Shown here: positions 25,759-33,687 of the stretch, one piece after another
Position numbering within the stretch: the first letter of the stretch is position 1
Layout of the letters: each line of letters opens with the position of its first letter
NCBI GenBank assembly: GCA_905234125.1
Contig: CAJOGQ010000006.1
Span: forward strand, 1 to 46,123
DNA length: 46,123 nt
From: an uncultured Bacteroidaceae bacterium
GTDB taxonomy: Bacteria > Bacteroidota > Bacteroidia > Bacteroidales > Bacteroidaceae
Direction: 5' to 3'
Made by a program: the position numbers and the translations under genes
The notes under the pieces: generated by a model
The model's database searches: none
Seen by the model: the letters and a program-made list of their open reading frames with translations, nothing else
Told to the model about the DNA's origin: nothing

Positions 25759-27611
25759 AAGTTGTCCTCCATTTTTGTGATGGCCTCTATGGCGCTGTTA
25801 TAGACATTTCCCATGTTCTCGTTGGCATCGCCTGGGGCATAACGTGCAAACTCACAATCGTTCAAGACCTTTATGAACTGCTGAATCTGCTCCGCTGGCA
25901 CTTGTCGTGACGCAAGCGATTGTTCAATGTTCTCCTTATTGAGCGACTCCTGCGACATATTGAACTTATCACCTACATATCCCCATAGGGCACGGAGCAC
26001 CTCATCGTAGAATCGATTCTGGTCATGCGTATCAAGCAACTTCTTGGCGGTCTTCATTCGTTTGAGTGCAACCTTGTTGGCCTTCCTTCCACGAGAAAGT
26101 GCCACATTGGCATTGGCCTTCATTTGCTTGCGGCCCACAATCAACACGATGACAAAGAACAACAATGGCAAAAGATAAGAAAGGCCATATTTCCAAGTGC
26201 CAAAGAAGGTGTCGCCAGGCTGATGCAGTTCCACATCACCTTGCTTGATGAAGCGAATATCCTGATTGAGTTGCTGAACATCCTGTTGCTGACCACTATA
26301 GTTGGAGACATTCTGCCCAGAACCTCCCTTGCCTTTGTTCACTTTCAGCGTATATGCCTCCGTCTTCAAGGTCTTGTACGAACGGGAATCTGTATCAAAA
26401 TAGATGAAATCTGCTGCAGGAATCTCGTAAGTGCCAGCATGACGAGGCACAAAAAGATACTCAAACTCTTTGGTTCCAGCCAAACCAGTGCGAGTCAATT
26501 CGAATTTGTCGTTCACCTTCGCATCGTAAGTCTCAAAATCCTTGGGGAAGTTCACCTCTGGAATAGCAATTAACTTCATGTTACCACTACCCTTCACATT
26601 GATCTTCAACGTGACAGCCTCATTGGCATCCACCTCCTGTGTGCTGATGCTGGAAGACACAGAGAACTTGCCCACAGCACCTGAGAATCCTTCAGGTTTG
26701 TTGGGAAGCGGAGAAACGTGAATGGTCAAGGTTGGCGTGGTGATCTTACGCTTCACTTCCGCATAGCCACTCTGCCCATTGAAGAATGCCTCAATGGGGT
26801 CAAGGTTACGATTGCGGGTAATAACTAATCCCTCGTATGTGATGGAAGGAATGGTCAATGTGCCAGACTTCTGAGGGAACAACAGATATTGGCTCCAAAC
26901 CACCGTCCGATAGTTGCGTCCGTTGTATTGCTCAATGTCAAATTCCTTTGTGCGTGGCAATGGTATCTCCTGAATCTGAAAACCATCCAGAGTAGGCAAT
27001 TTACCATCCAACTGTCTCAAGTCTAACAACGTATATATCTTGTAGGTCAATAAGATGGCCTCCTGTTCATGAACTGTTGTACGAGAAGCAGTCGCCGTCA
27101 TAAAAAGGTCTTTGGCTGAGATGTTAGCAGATGGCTGTTCAGCTGTAGCCGATGGCTGACGACCTCCCCCATTGTTCGATGAATATCCGCCATTAGCTCC
27201 GCCACCTGCGGAAGCACCACCTCCAGCACCTGATAAAACACGCACCTGCACAGGCTTGGACTTCACGGTCTTGCCATCAACCAACACACTGGCACTGCCT
27301 ATCGTATAAGTGCCCGGTGCATCACTCATTAGCACAAACGTATAGATGATGCTACTGCTTTGCGATGTGCGTCCATTGATAATCTGGAAACTGCTCTGCG
27401 AAGAGGTGGCTGGTCCATAAATCACTTCAAAACCCTTGAAATCTGGTGCACTGAAGTTGGACGCGTTCTGTGTATTGATGGTGAACTGCACGCGGAATTT
27501 TCCGCCAGCCTCAACGGTGGATGGTGCAGACACACGGAAAGACACATCCCCATCAGCCCATGAACTGATGGAGAAGCATATCAATATAAATATGTGTAAT
27601 AGCCGTTTCAT
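25755..27611 (-). CDS. batD: Aerotolerance protein BatD
   Basis: BatD is the large periplasmic component of the Bat system. The 618 residues have a signal peptide (MKRLLHIFILICFSISSWA), then immunoglobulin-like beta domains with the typical opening VSFRVSAPSTVEAGGKFRVQFTINT, a Gly/Ser/Asn-rich stretch near 130-155 (GGGASAGGGANGGYSSNNGGG), further domains, a single membrane helix at about residues 465-490, and a cytosolic tail with KEN-rich helices. The end overlaps the batE start. Bat proteins were linked to aerotolerance in Bacteroides fragilis; the molecular role remains unsettled. Confidence 0.92.
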   Translation of the reverse strand: MKRLLHIFILICFSISSWADGDVSFRVSAPSTVEAGGKFRVQFTINTQNASNFSAPDFKGFEVIYGPATSSQSSFQIINGRTSQSSSIIYTFVLMSDAPGTYTIGSASVLVDGKTVKSKPVQVRVLSGAGGGASAGGGANGGYSSNNGGGRQPSATAEQPSANISAKDLFMTATASRTTVHEQEAILLTYKIYTLLDLRQLDGKLPTLDGFQIQEIPLPRTKEFDIEQYNGRNYRTVVWSQYLLFPQKSGTLTIPSITYEGLVITRNRNLDPIEAFFNGQSGYAEVKRKITTPTLTIHVSPLPNKPEGFSGAVGKFSVSSSISTQEVDANEAVTLKINVKGSGNMKLIAIPEVNFPKDFETYDAKVNDKFELTRTGLAGTKEFEYLFVPRHAGTYEIPAADFIYFDTDSRSYKTLKTEAYTLKVNKGKGGSGQNVSNYSGQQQDVQQLNQDIRFIKQGDVELHQPGDTFFGTWKYGLSYLLPLLFFVIVLIVGRKQMKANANVALSRGRKANKVALKRMKTAKKLLDTHDQNRFYDEVLRALWGYVGDKFNMSQESLNKENIEQSLASRQVPAEQIQQFIKVLNDCEFARYAPGDANENMGNVYNSAIEAITKMEDNL

Positions 27612-27643
27612 TTAACCTTAATCCTAACTTTAACCTTGACTTG

Positions 27644-28396
27644 TTACCAGTCCTTTTCGAGACTGCGACGTTTATTATTCGGATTCTGATTGACTTTTCG
27701 TTGTACGCTCTTCTCATCTTGTTGAGCAGAATTGAGAAGCTGTTCGGCAGCCTGGTCACTCATGTCATCCTTCTTCTGCTCTTGAGATTGAGGTTGCTGT
27801 TGTTGCTGTTTATCCTCATCCTTCTTCTGGTCATCTTTCTGTTGCTGGTCTTGCTTCTGTTGCTGTTGTTGCTTGTCCTGCTGATCCTGCTTCTTGTCAT
27901 CATTGTCCTGTTGGTTCTGCTCATTCTGATTCTTCTTCAGCAGATACTGCGCCATCGCCAGATTGTAACGTGTCTCATTGTCATCAGGATTGCAACGCAA
28001 TGAACTCTTATAGAAATCTACGGCTCTCTGAAAGGCTTGTGTGGCATTTCCACCTTGATGACGCATGGCGCCAACCCCTTGAGCATACCAGATGTTGCCC
28101 ATATTATGAAAGTTACGAGCCTTGCGCATAGGGTCATTCGTGCCAAGAGAGTCAGCTTTCTTATAATTCTCGAAAGCCGTTGAGTCCTTCTCCTGCATCA
28201 CGTATGCATTGCCCAAATTGTAGTAGCCTTCGAAAGAAGGGTCTTTGGCAATAGACTTCAAATAGAGCGTCTCAGCCTTATCGTATTGTCCATCACGATA
28301 GGCCTTGTTGCCCATGCGGATGAAGTCACGGGCACTCTGAGCCATTGCCACTAAAAACGGAAAACTAAAAACCAAAAGTACGATAATCCTTCTCAT
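27644..28396 (-). CDS. batC: Aerotolerance protein BatC (TPR)
   Basis: The 250-residue protein has a signal peptide (MRRIIVLLVFSFPFLVAMAQ), three to four TPR units at about 22-140 (EGYYNLGNAYVMQEK, ARNFHNMGNIWYAQGV, ETRYNLAMAQYLL), then a tail of about 80 residues made almost only of Gln, Lys and Asp, and the conserved end RRSLEKDW. TPRs suggest a scaffold for BatA, BatB, BatD and BatE. The gene is 18 nt after batB. The tail is encoded by a CAG/AAG-like triplet run at 27780-27930. The signal peptide is made from 7-bp repeats. Confidence 0.88.
   Translation of the reverse strand: MRRIIVLLVFSFPFLVAMAQSARDFIRMGNKAYRDGQYDKAETLYLKSIAKDPSFEGYYNLGNAYVMQEKDSTAFENYKKADSLGTNDPMRKARNFHNMGNIWYAQGVGAMRHQGGNATQAFQRAVDFYKSSLRCNPDDNETRYNLAMAQYLLKKNQNEQNQQDNDDKKQDQQDKQQQQQKQDQQQKDDQKKDEDKQQQQQPQSQEQKKDDMSDQAAEQLLNSAQQDEKSVQRKVNQNPNNKRRSLEKDW
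28350..28377 (-). repeat. Four 7-bp units coding the BatC signal-peptide core
   Basis: On the plus strand the units are ACTAAAA, ACGGAAA, ACTAAAA, ACCAAAA. On the coding strand they give LVFSFPFLV. The match to the array in batE is close, including the shared ACTAAAA unit. Confidence 0.8.
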
Positions 28397-28414
28397 ATTT
28401 CAGCCCTCCTATTT

Positions 28415-29431
28415 TCACTTGAATAGTTTGTATTTCGTAAACACATGATTCTTTCGCTCCATGATGCAGAACTCAGCCACCAAAGCAATGAACAGCAACA
28501 ACGCCACAGCCACGAACTGCTCGTCATATTCAGAGTACATCGACTGGGAGATGTCTTCCTTCTGCATCTTCTCTATTTCCTTGTCCAACAGCGACTGCGC
28601 CAAGTTGGTCTGATCCACATGTACATACATGCCTCCACCTGCCTGGGCGATGCTCTTGCCTATCTGCTCATTCAGTTTTGTAGTCACGACATTGCCTTCC
28701 ATATCGTGCTTGTAAGTGCCATCACTCATGGGAATAGGGCCACCTTGAGCCGTTCCCACTGAAAGAACAAATATCTGTATGCCTTCTTTCCTTGCCTGCT
28801 TGGCAGCCTCAATGGCTCCTTCTTCATTATCCTCAGCATCCGTAATCAGAATCAATGCACGCCCCACATTGGTCTTCTTCGAGAAACCAGCTGTGGCACG
28901 AGTGATGGCCTCGGCCACATTCGTTCCTTGAATGGCAATCGTGGCAGGATTCAGTTGATCCAAAAACATCTTGGCCGAAACATAGTCGCTGGTCATAGGC
29001 AACAACGTGATGGCACTGCCAGCAAAAGCCACCAGCCCCACCTTGTCCTCATCAAACTGCTCAACAAGTTTGCTGACAATCATCTTCGACTTGTCTAATC
29101 GACTCGGACTCACATCCTGACACAACATCGAATTGGAGACATCGACAGCAATCGCCACCTCAATGCCAGAACGCTTCACCTCTTCATTTCTGGTGCCATA
29201 CTGAGGGCGTGCCAGCACAACAGCCAGCAACCCCAACGCCAGCATCATCAAAGCAAACTTGACATGACGACGCAAAGGAGAGACATCTGGCATGAGACTC
29301 CTCATCAGATCGGGGTCACCAAACATCTTGATTTGCTTCTTCATCCGATATTGCACCAGCACATACACGGCCGTAAACACTGGGATGAGAATCAACAGAT
29401 ATAAATATATAGGACTTGCAAATCTAAACAC
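28415..29431 (-). CDS. batB: Aerotolerance protein BatB (VWA domain)
   Basis: This 338-residue membrane protein has two N-terminal helices (about 9-28 and 57-74), a von Willebrand A domain, and a C-terminal helix near 310-327. The metal-ion site is complete: D97-V-S99-N-S101, with a Thr loop (GTNVAEAI) and ITDAEDNE. The conserved RPQYG follows the second helix. It forms a pair with BatA. The start is GTG at 29431 (no nearby ATG). The spacer to batA consists mainly of 7-bp units. Confidence 0.92.
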   Translation of the reverse strand: MFRFASPIYLYLLILIPVFTAVYVLVQYRMKKQIKMFGDPDLMRSLMPDVSPLRRHVKFALMMLALGLLAVVLARPQYGTRNEEVKRSGIEVAIAVDVSNSMLCQDVSPSRLDKSKMIVSKLVEQFDEDKVGLVAFAGSAITLLPMTSDYVSAKMFLDQLNPATIAIQGTNVAEAITRATAGFSKKTNVGRALILITDAEDNEEGAIEAAKQARKEGIQIFVLSVGTAQGGPIPMSDGTYKHDMEGNVVTTKLNEQIGKSIAQAGGGMYVHVDQTNLAQSLLDKEIEKMQKEDISQSMYSEYDEQFVAVALLLFIALVAEFCIMERKNHVFTKYKLFK

Positions 29432-29436
29432 CGTTG

Positions 29437-29485
29437 TTATTTACTATTTACAATTTACTATTTGACAAATTACTAATTAAATTAC
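29437..29485 (-). repeat. 7-bp repeat array between batA and batB
   Basis: On the plus strand: TTATTTA, CTATTTA, CAATTTA, CTATTTG, ACAAATT, ACTAATT, AAATTAC. It fills nearly the whole 67-nt spacer. Confidence 0.75.
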
Positions 29486-29498
29486 AATCAAGAGAATC

Positions 29499-30488
29499 TT
29501 ACGGCAATCTCTTCAACACCACTGTTCTCAGCAGAATCTCCAACAACATGACAATCAGGGCCGCTATGGCATAGGGCTGATACAGCTCTCCTCGATGACT
29601 GAACTGCTTGACATTGAACTTGGTACGTTCCATCTTGTCAATATCCTGATAGATGGCATCCAATTCTGCGTTTTTCTGGGCACGGAAATACTGGCCACCC
29701 GTCTCATTAGAGATTTTCGTCATTGTCTGCTCATCAATCTCCACAGGCAACATCGCCGTTCCACCTGTTGGCAGAGGATAAGGAGCCATTCCTGTTCGTC
29801 CAATACCAATCGTGTAGATACGGATGCCATATTTCTTGGCAATCTCAGCAGCGGTCTGCGGAGATATATTGCCAGAATTGTTCACACCATCCGTCAGGAG
29901 GATAATCACCTTCGACTTGGCCTGACTCTCCTTCAGACGGAGAATGGCATTCATGATGCCGTCACCTATGGCTGTACCATCATCGATGATGCCACGAGCC
30001 GCCATATTGCAATCCACGCTGTTGTAGAGGTTCATCAGCACCGTATGGTCAGTCGTCAATGGACACTGCGTATAGGCTTCACCAGCAAACATGGTCAGAC
30101 CGATGTTGTCATTGGGGCGCTTCTCAATGAATTTCTGTGCAATCTCTTTCAAAGCCTCCACACGATTTGGCTTAAAATCCTGTGCCAACATGGAGGTGGA
30201 CACATCGACCGAGAGCATGATGTCAATACCCTCCACATCGGTGTCGCTCCACGAATGTTTGCTCTGAGGACGCGCCAAGATGCACACAACCAGCGAAATC
30301 AGAATGATTCGCAACAGGAAGGGCAAGTGCATCAAATAGAGACGGAACGTCTTGGGCACCTTTACATATTTCGTCGTATCTGGCACCTTCAGCGATGGCA
30401 AACTCTGCTTATACCGCATCACATACCACACAATGTAGGGCACCAGCACCAACAGCAACAGGAAGAATAAAGGATTCTTGAATTCCAT
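29499..30488 (-). CDS. batA: Aerotolerance protein BatA (VWA domain)
   Basis: BatA, 329 residues, has two N-terminal helices (about 8-24 and 55-72), a von Willebrand A domain with the metal-ion site D95-V-S97-T-S99, DDGTAIGDG and LLTDGVNNSG, and a C-terminal helix (AIAALIVMLLEILL). The ARPQ after the second helix is the same as in BatB. VWA domains bind partners through a divalent metal. The gene lies 29 nt after the BatD-like gene and ahead of batB, the standard order. Confidence 0.93.
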   Translation of the reverse strand: MEFKNPLFFLLLLVLVPYIVWYVMRYKQSLPSLKVPDTTKYVKVPKTFRLYLMHLPFLLRIILISLVVCILARPQSKHSWSDTDVEGIDIMLSVDVSTSMLAQDFKPNRVEALKEIAQKFIEKRPNDNIGLTMFAGEAYTQCPLTTDHTVLMNLYNSVDCNMAARGIIDDGTAIGDGIMNAILRLKESQAKSKVIILLTDGVNNSGNISPQTAAEIAKKYGIRIYTIGIGRTGMAPYPLPTGGTAMLPVEIDEQTMTKISNETGGQYFRAQKNAELDAIYQDIDKMERTKFNVKQFSHRGELYQPYAIAALIVMLLEILLRTVVLKRLP

Positions 30489-30517
30489 ATCTCTTATTTC
30501 TCTAATCTCTACTTCAA

Positions 30518-31612
30518 TTATAAAGTGAGCATATAAATTCTATAACCTACAAAAATCAACACACCTACCAGCGCAAGACTCGCCATCACAATGGCACCGA
30601 TGAGCGTCCACTTGGCAATCTTCGACCGCTTTTCTTCCACCACAATCACTTCTGGCTGTGGCTTCTGTTCAGGCTCTTCCAACTTCGTCTGGTTGATGTA
30701 CTCAATGGCATTCACCAGATTCCGGTCGTTCTCGTTGATGAGCGTACTGTACTTGGCAAACTTCACCAAATCAGCCGTCTGGAAGAGTTCACGCAACTCG
30801 TTGATGGCCTCTTCGTCGTTCACCTCTTGCAACTTCTGAATGATTTCGAACGAAGTCATCTCCATCGCATTGAAGCCATAACGCTCCTTGATATAGTTGC
30901 GTAAGGTGTCGGTCAACTGTGTATAATACTCTTTCGAGTCCTCACTCTGCCAAATCTTCTCCTCTTTGATCTGTTCAATCTTCTGCATGGCCACCTGATG
31001 AGGAGGTTGACGACGTTTGTTGCGGATGCGACGAATGATAGGTTTATTGTTCTTCAGACGATAAATCACATAGCCCAGCAGACCTCCCATCAACAACGCC
31101 AAAACGCAGAACCAAATGACCTGTCGCCATTCAGCCCAGTCAAACGGAGGTGCCAATTCTGCCTTGATGGGAAAGATGCTATCCGTATGCAAAGTATCTA
31201 TCTCAAGAGTCAGCACCTTCAGCGCCAATTTTTTCGACTTATACACCTTATCATCCACCTTCACATCCATCTCCGGCATTAGATAGAGTGCAGAGTCGAA
31301 CGAAGTGAAATAATAACGACGAGACAGCATCATGCGCTGACCATCATTCAGAAGACTCGTGTCCGTCTGCTCTGCTCGAACGAACTCAATGCCAGGAACC
31401 ACTTGTTGAAGAGAGTCCCATTCAGGCAGTTCCACATTCGACTTCGCATCAGCACTCACCTCCAACGTCATGCCTATCCGCTGACCGATAAAGATGCCTG
31501 CCGAGTCCAGCTTAGCGTCAACCGTCACTTGAGCATAGCCCCCCACCCCACAAATGGGGAGGGCTAACGCCATAATGACGATCATTCTTCTATGTATATC
31601 CTTTATATTCAA
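30518..31612 (-). CDS. BatD-like membrane protein of the bat operon
   Basis: The 364-residue protein resembles the product usually found between the DUF58 gene and batA. It has a signal-like N-terminus (HRRMIVIMALALPICGVGGYAQ), a periplasmic beta domain related to the BatD fold (VTVDAKLDSAGIFIGQRIGMTLEVSA), a helix at about 164-184, a cytosolic helical stretch with KNNKPIIRRIRNKRR, and a last helix at about 335-358. The start is a TTG at 31612, which keeps the Arg pair of the signal; an ATG at 31585 is the alternative. It has no established name. Its role is inferred from the operon. Confidence 0.78.
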   Translation of the reverse strand: MNIKDIHRRMIVIMALALPICGVGGYAQVTVDAKLDSAGIFIGQRIGMTLEVSADAKSNVELPEWDSLQQVVPGIEFVRAEQTDTSLLNDGQRMMLSRRYYFTSFDSALYLMPEMDVKVDDKVYKSKKLALKVLTLEIDTLHTDSIFPIKAELAPPFDWAEWRQVIWFCVLALLMGGLLGYVIYRLKNNKPIIRRIRNKRRQPPHQVAMQKIEQIKEEKIWQSEDSKEYYTQLTDTLRNYIKERYGFNAMEMTSFEIIQKLQEVNDEEAINELRELFQTADLVKFAKYSTLINENDRNLVNAIEYINQTKLEEPEQKPQPEVIVVEEKRSKIAKWTLIGAIVMASLALVGVLIFVGYRIYMLTL

Positions 31613-31620
31613 AACTATAT

Positions 31621-31655
31621 TCTTAAGCTCTAAACTCTAAACCCTATACTCTTTT
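31621..31655 (-). repeat. 7-bp repeat array at the DUF58 stop codon
   Basis: On the plus strand: TCTTAAG, CTCTAAA, CTCTAAA, CCCTATA, CTCTTTT. The TAG stop of the DUF58 gene (31644-31646) lies inside CCCTATA. The unit is the same as in the long array between ftsY and rimO. Confidence 0.75.
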
Positions 31656-32513
31656 CTTAAACAGCGTCATCAACGCCTTCACATAGTCCTCATCTGTTCT
31701 AACGGAGATATTATCTATGTTCGACTTGGTGAATGCATTCTTCAACCAAGACTGATGACCAACCCACCATTCGTGATGAGCACGGCGAACAGCGCTGGAC
31801 GAGGTGTCGACGAATGTTTCTTTGCCTGTTTCTGCATCCAACATCTTCACGATACCCACATTCGGGATGTCCACCATGCGACGGTCGTAAATCTGCAAAG
31901 CAACCACATCATGACGACTATTGGCAATTGTCAACTGATTCGCGTAGTCATTGGAGTCGAAGAAGTCACTCAGCAAGAAGACCGTACAACGCTTCTTGAT
32001 GGCATTCGTCATGAACTCTACAGCCTGGCCCACATCGGTCTTCTGACTTTCTGGTTTGAAAGTCAACAGTTCTCTAATAATAAAGAGGATGTGCTTTCTG
32101 CCCTTCTTCGGAGGAATGAACTTCTCCACTCTGTCAGAGAAGAAGATGACCCCAATTTTGTCGTTGTTCTGAATGGCAGAAAACGCCAAGGTGGCAGCAA
32201 CCTCTGTGAGCAAGTCACGCTTAGTCTGATTCTGTGTGCCAAAGTCCAACGAACCTGACACATCGACCAACAGCATCACCGTCAACTCACGTTCCTCCTC
32301 GAAGACCTTCACATAAGGCTTGCCGAAACGCGCAGTCACATTCCAGTCAATGTCGCGAACATCATCACCATACTGATATTCCCTCACCTCGCTGAATGCC
32401 ATACCCCTACCCTTGAAGGCTGAGTGATATTCGCCCGCAAAGATATTGTTCGAGAGCCCTTTGGTCTTAATCTCGATTTTCCTGACCTTCTGTAACAGTT
32501 CTTCTGTTTCCAT
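31644..32513 (-). CDS. DUF58 domain protein of the bat operon
   Basis: This cytoplasmic protein of 289 residues carries the DUF58 signature (EYHSAFKGRGMAFSEVREYQYGDDVRDIDWNVTAR) followed by a VWA-like half with LVDVSGS. DUF58 proteins accompany MoxR ATPases, and here the gene lies between moxR and the BatD-like gene. I chose the ATG at 32513; a TTG at 32519 would begin inside the 7-bp array. The C-terminal KKRV and its TAG stop lie in another 7-bp array. Confidence 0.92.
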   Translation of the reverse strand: METEELLQKVRKIEIKTKGLSNNIFAGEYHSAFKGRGMAFSEVREYQYGDDVRDIDWNVTARFGKPYVKVFEEERELTVMLLVDVSGSLDFGTQNQTKRDLLTEVAATLAFSAIQNNDKIGVIFFSDRVEKFIPPKKGRKHILFIIRELLTFKPESQKTDVGQAVEFMTNAIKKRCTVFLLSDFFDSNDYANQLTIANSRHDVVALQIYDRRMVDIPNVGIVKMLDAETGKETFVDTSSSAVRRAHHEWWVGHQSWLKNAFTKSNIDNISVRTDEDYVKALMTLFKKRV

Positions 32514-32541
32514 TCTCAACTATCAACTGTCAACTGTCAAC
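32514..32541 (-). repeat. 7-bp repeat array filling the moxR-DUF58 spacer
   Basis: On the plus strand: TCTCAAC, TATCAAC, TGTCAAC, TGTCAAC. These four units occupy nearly all 31 nt between the moxR stop (32545) and the DUF58 ATG (32513). Confidence 0.8.
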
Positions 32542-32544
32542 TCA

Positions 32545-33537
32545 TTAAGGCACTTCCACTTTATTCAGAATCTTGCTGATGATTTCCTCGCTGGTCACAT
32601 TGCTGGCCTCAGCCTCGTAAGTAAGTCCGATGCGGTGACGAAGTACATCCTGTGCCACAGCACGTACATCCTCTGGAATCACATAACCACGATGCTTGAT
32701 GAATGCAAAACTGCGGGCAGCCAAAGCCAAATTGATGGATGCACGAGGTGAACCACCAAAACCAATCAGACCCTTCAAATCCTTCAAGTTGTACTTCTCA
32801 GGATAACGCGTAGCGAACACTATATCAGCTATATACTGTTCAATCTTCTCATCGAGATAAACTTCGCGCACCACCTTACGGGCATCCTCAATCTCTTGCG
32901 TGCACATCACAGGACGGATGTCCAATTTCTCCTGCTTGATGTTCTGACGGATGATGGCTTTCTCTTCTTCCAACTTCGGATAGTCAATCACCACCTTCAG
33001 CATGAAACGGTCCACCTGAGCTTCAGGAAGTGGGTAAGTACCCTCCTGTTCGATGGGATTCTGGGTGGCCAACACAAGGAAAGGCTTGGGCAGTTCGTAA
33101 GTCTGTGTGGAAATGGTTACCTGACGCTCCTGCATAGCTTCGAGTAAGGCACTCTGCACTTTGGCTGGCGCACGGTTGATTTCATCCGCCAAGATGAAGT
33201 TGGCGAAGATAGGTCCCTTCTTAGATTTGAACTCACCATCCTTCTGCGAGTAAATCATCGTACCAATCACGTCGGCAGGCAACAAGTCTGGAGTGAACTG
33301 AATACGGCTGAACTGCGCATCAATCAACGATGCCAACGTCTTGATGGCCTTCGTCTTTGCCAGGCCAGGCACGCCTTCCAACAACACATGACCATCAGAA
33401 AGAAGTCCCAACAAAAGGGACTCCACCAAATGCTTCTGACCGATGATGGCTTGATCCATGCCCGTCATCAGGTTTGTCACAAACGCCGAGTGGCGTTCAA
33501 TCTTCTCATTTAATTCTCGAATATCTATCGATTCCAT
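32545..33537 (-). CDS. moxR: MoxR-family AAA+ ATPase
   Basis: MoxR ATPases act as chaperones that activate or assemble VWA proteins. The 330 residues contain Walker A GVPGLAKT (55-62), Walker B ILADEINRAP (D118, E119), sensor 1 (LATQNPIEQEGTYPLPEAQVDRF) and the C-terminal lid. It is the first gene of the bat cluster, matching the MoxR-DUF58-VWA arrangement. I used the ATG at 33537; the longer frame to 33636 would cross the promoter. The TAnnTTTG box at 33573-33580 supports this. Confidence 0.93.
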   Translation of the reverse strand: MESIDIRELNEKIERHSAFVTNLMTGMDQAIIGQKHLVESLLLGLLSDGHVLLEGVPGLAKTKAIKTLASLIDAQFSRIQFTPDLLPADVIGTMIYSQKDGEFKSKKGPIFANFILADEINRAPAKVQSALLEAMQERQVTISTQTYELPKPFLVLATQNPIEQEGTYPLPEAQVDRFMLKVVIDYPKLEEEKAIIRQNIKQEKLDIRPVMCTQEIEDARKVVREVYLDEKIEQYIADIVFATRYPEKYNLKDLKGLIGFGGSPRASINLALAARSFAFIKHRGYVIPEDVRAVAQDVLRHRIGLTYEAEASNVTSEEIISKILNKVEVP

Positions 33538-33572
33538 ATAACTATTTATGTATATCTTTGCTTTTCGTAGTG

Positions 33573-33580
33573 CAAAGGTA
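33573..33580 (-). promoter_or_regulatory. -7 element of the bat operon
   Basis: The minus strand reads TACCTTTG (33580-33573), an exact -7 match 36 nt upstream of the moxR ATG. No clear TTTG at -33. Because later junctions show no other such box, the nine downstream genes (moxR to the PAP2 gene) may share this promoter. Confidence 0.6.
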
Positions 33581-33605
33581 CGGCTTTCTGCCCATATCTC
33601 AGCCC

Positions 33606-33630
33606 TTTCAAGTATTAAAAAACCTTGAAA
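33606..33630 (-). terminator. Weak hairpin after the HU-LysM gene
   Basis: A 7-bp stem (TTTCAAG with CTTGAAA) encloses an 11-nt loop downstream of the HU-LysM stop and just upstream of the bat promoter. There is no T-run after it, so a terminator role is possible but weak. Confidence 0.3.
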
Positions 33631-33687
33631 ACACACATTTTTAAGAATAGTTAACCGAAGAGAGGGAAAGAGTACGGCAAGGAAGCC

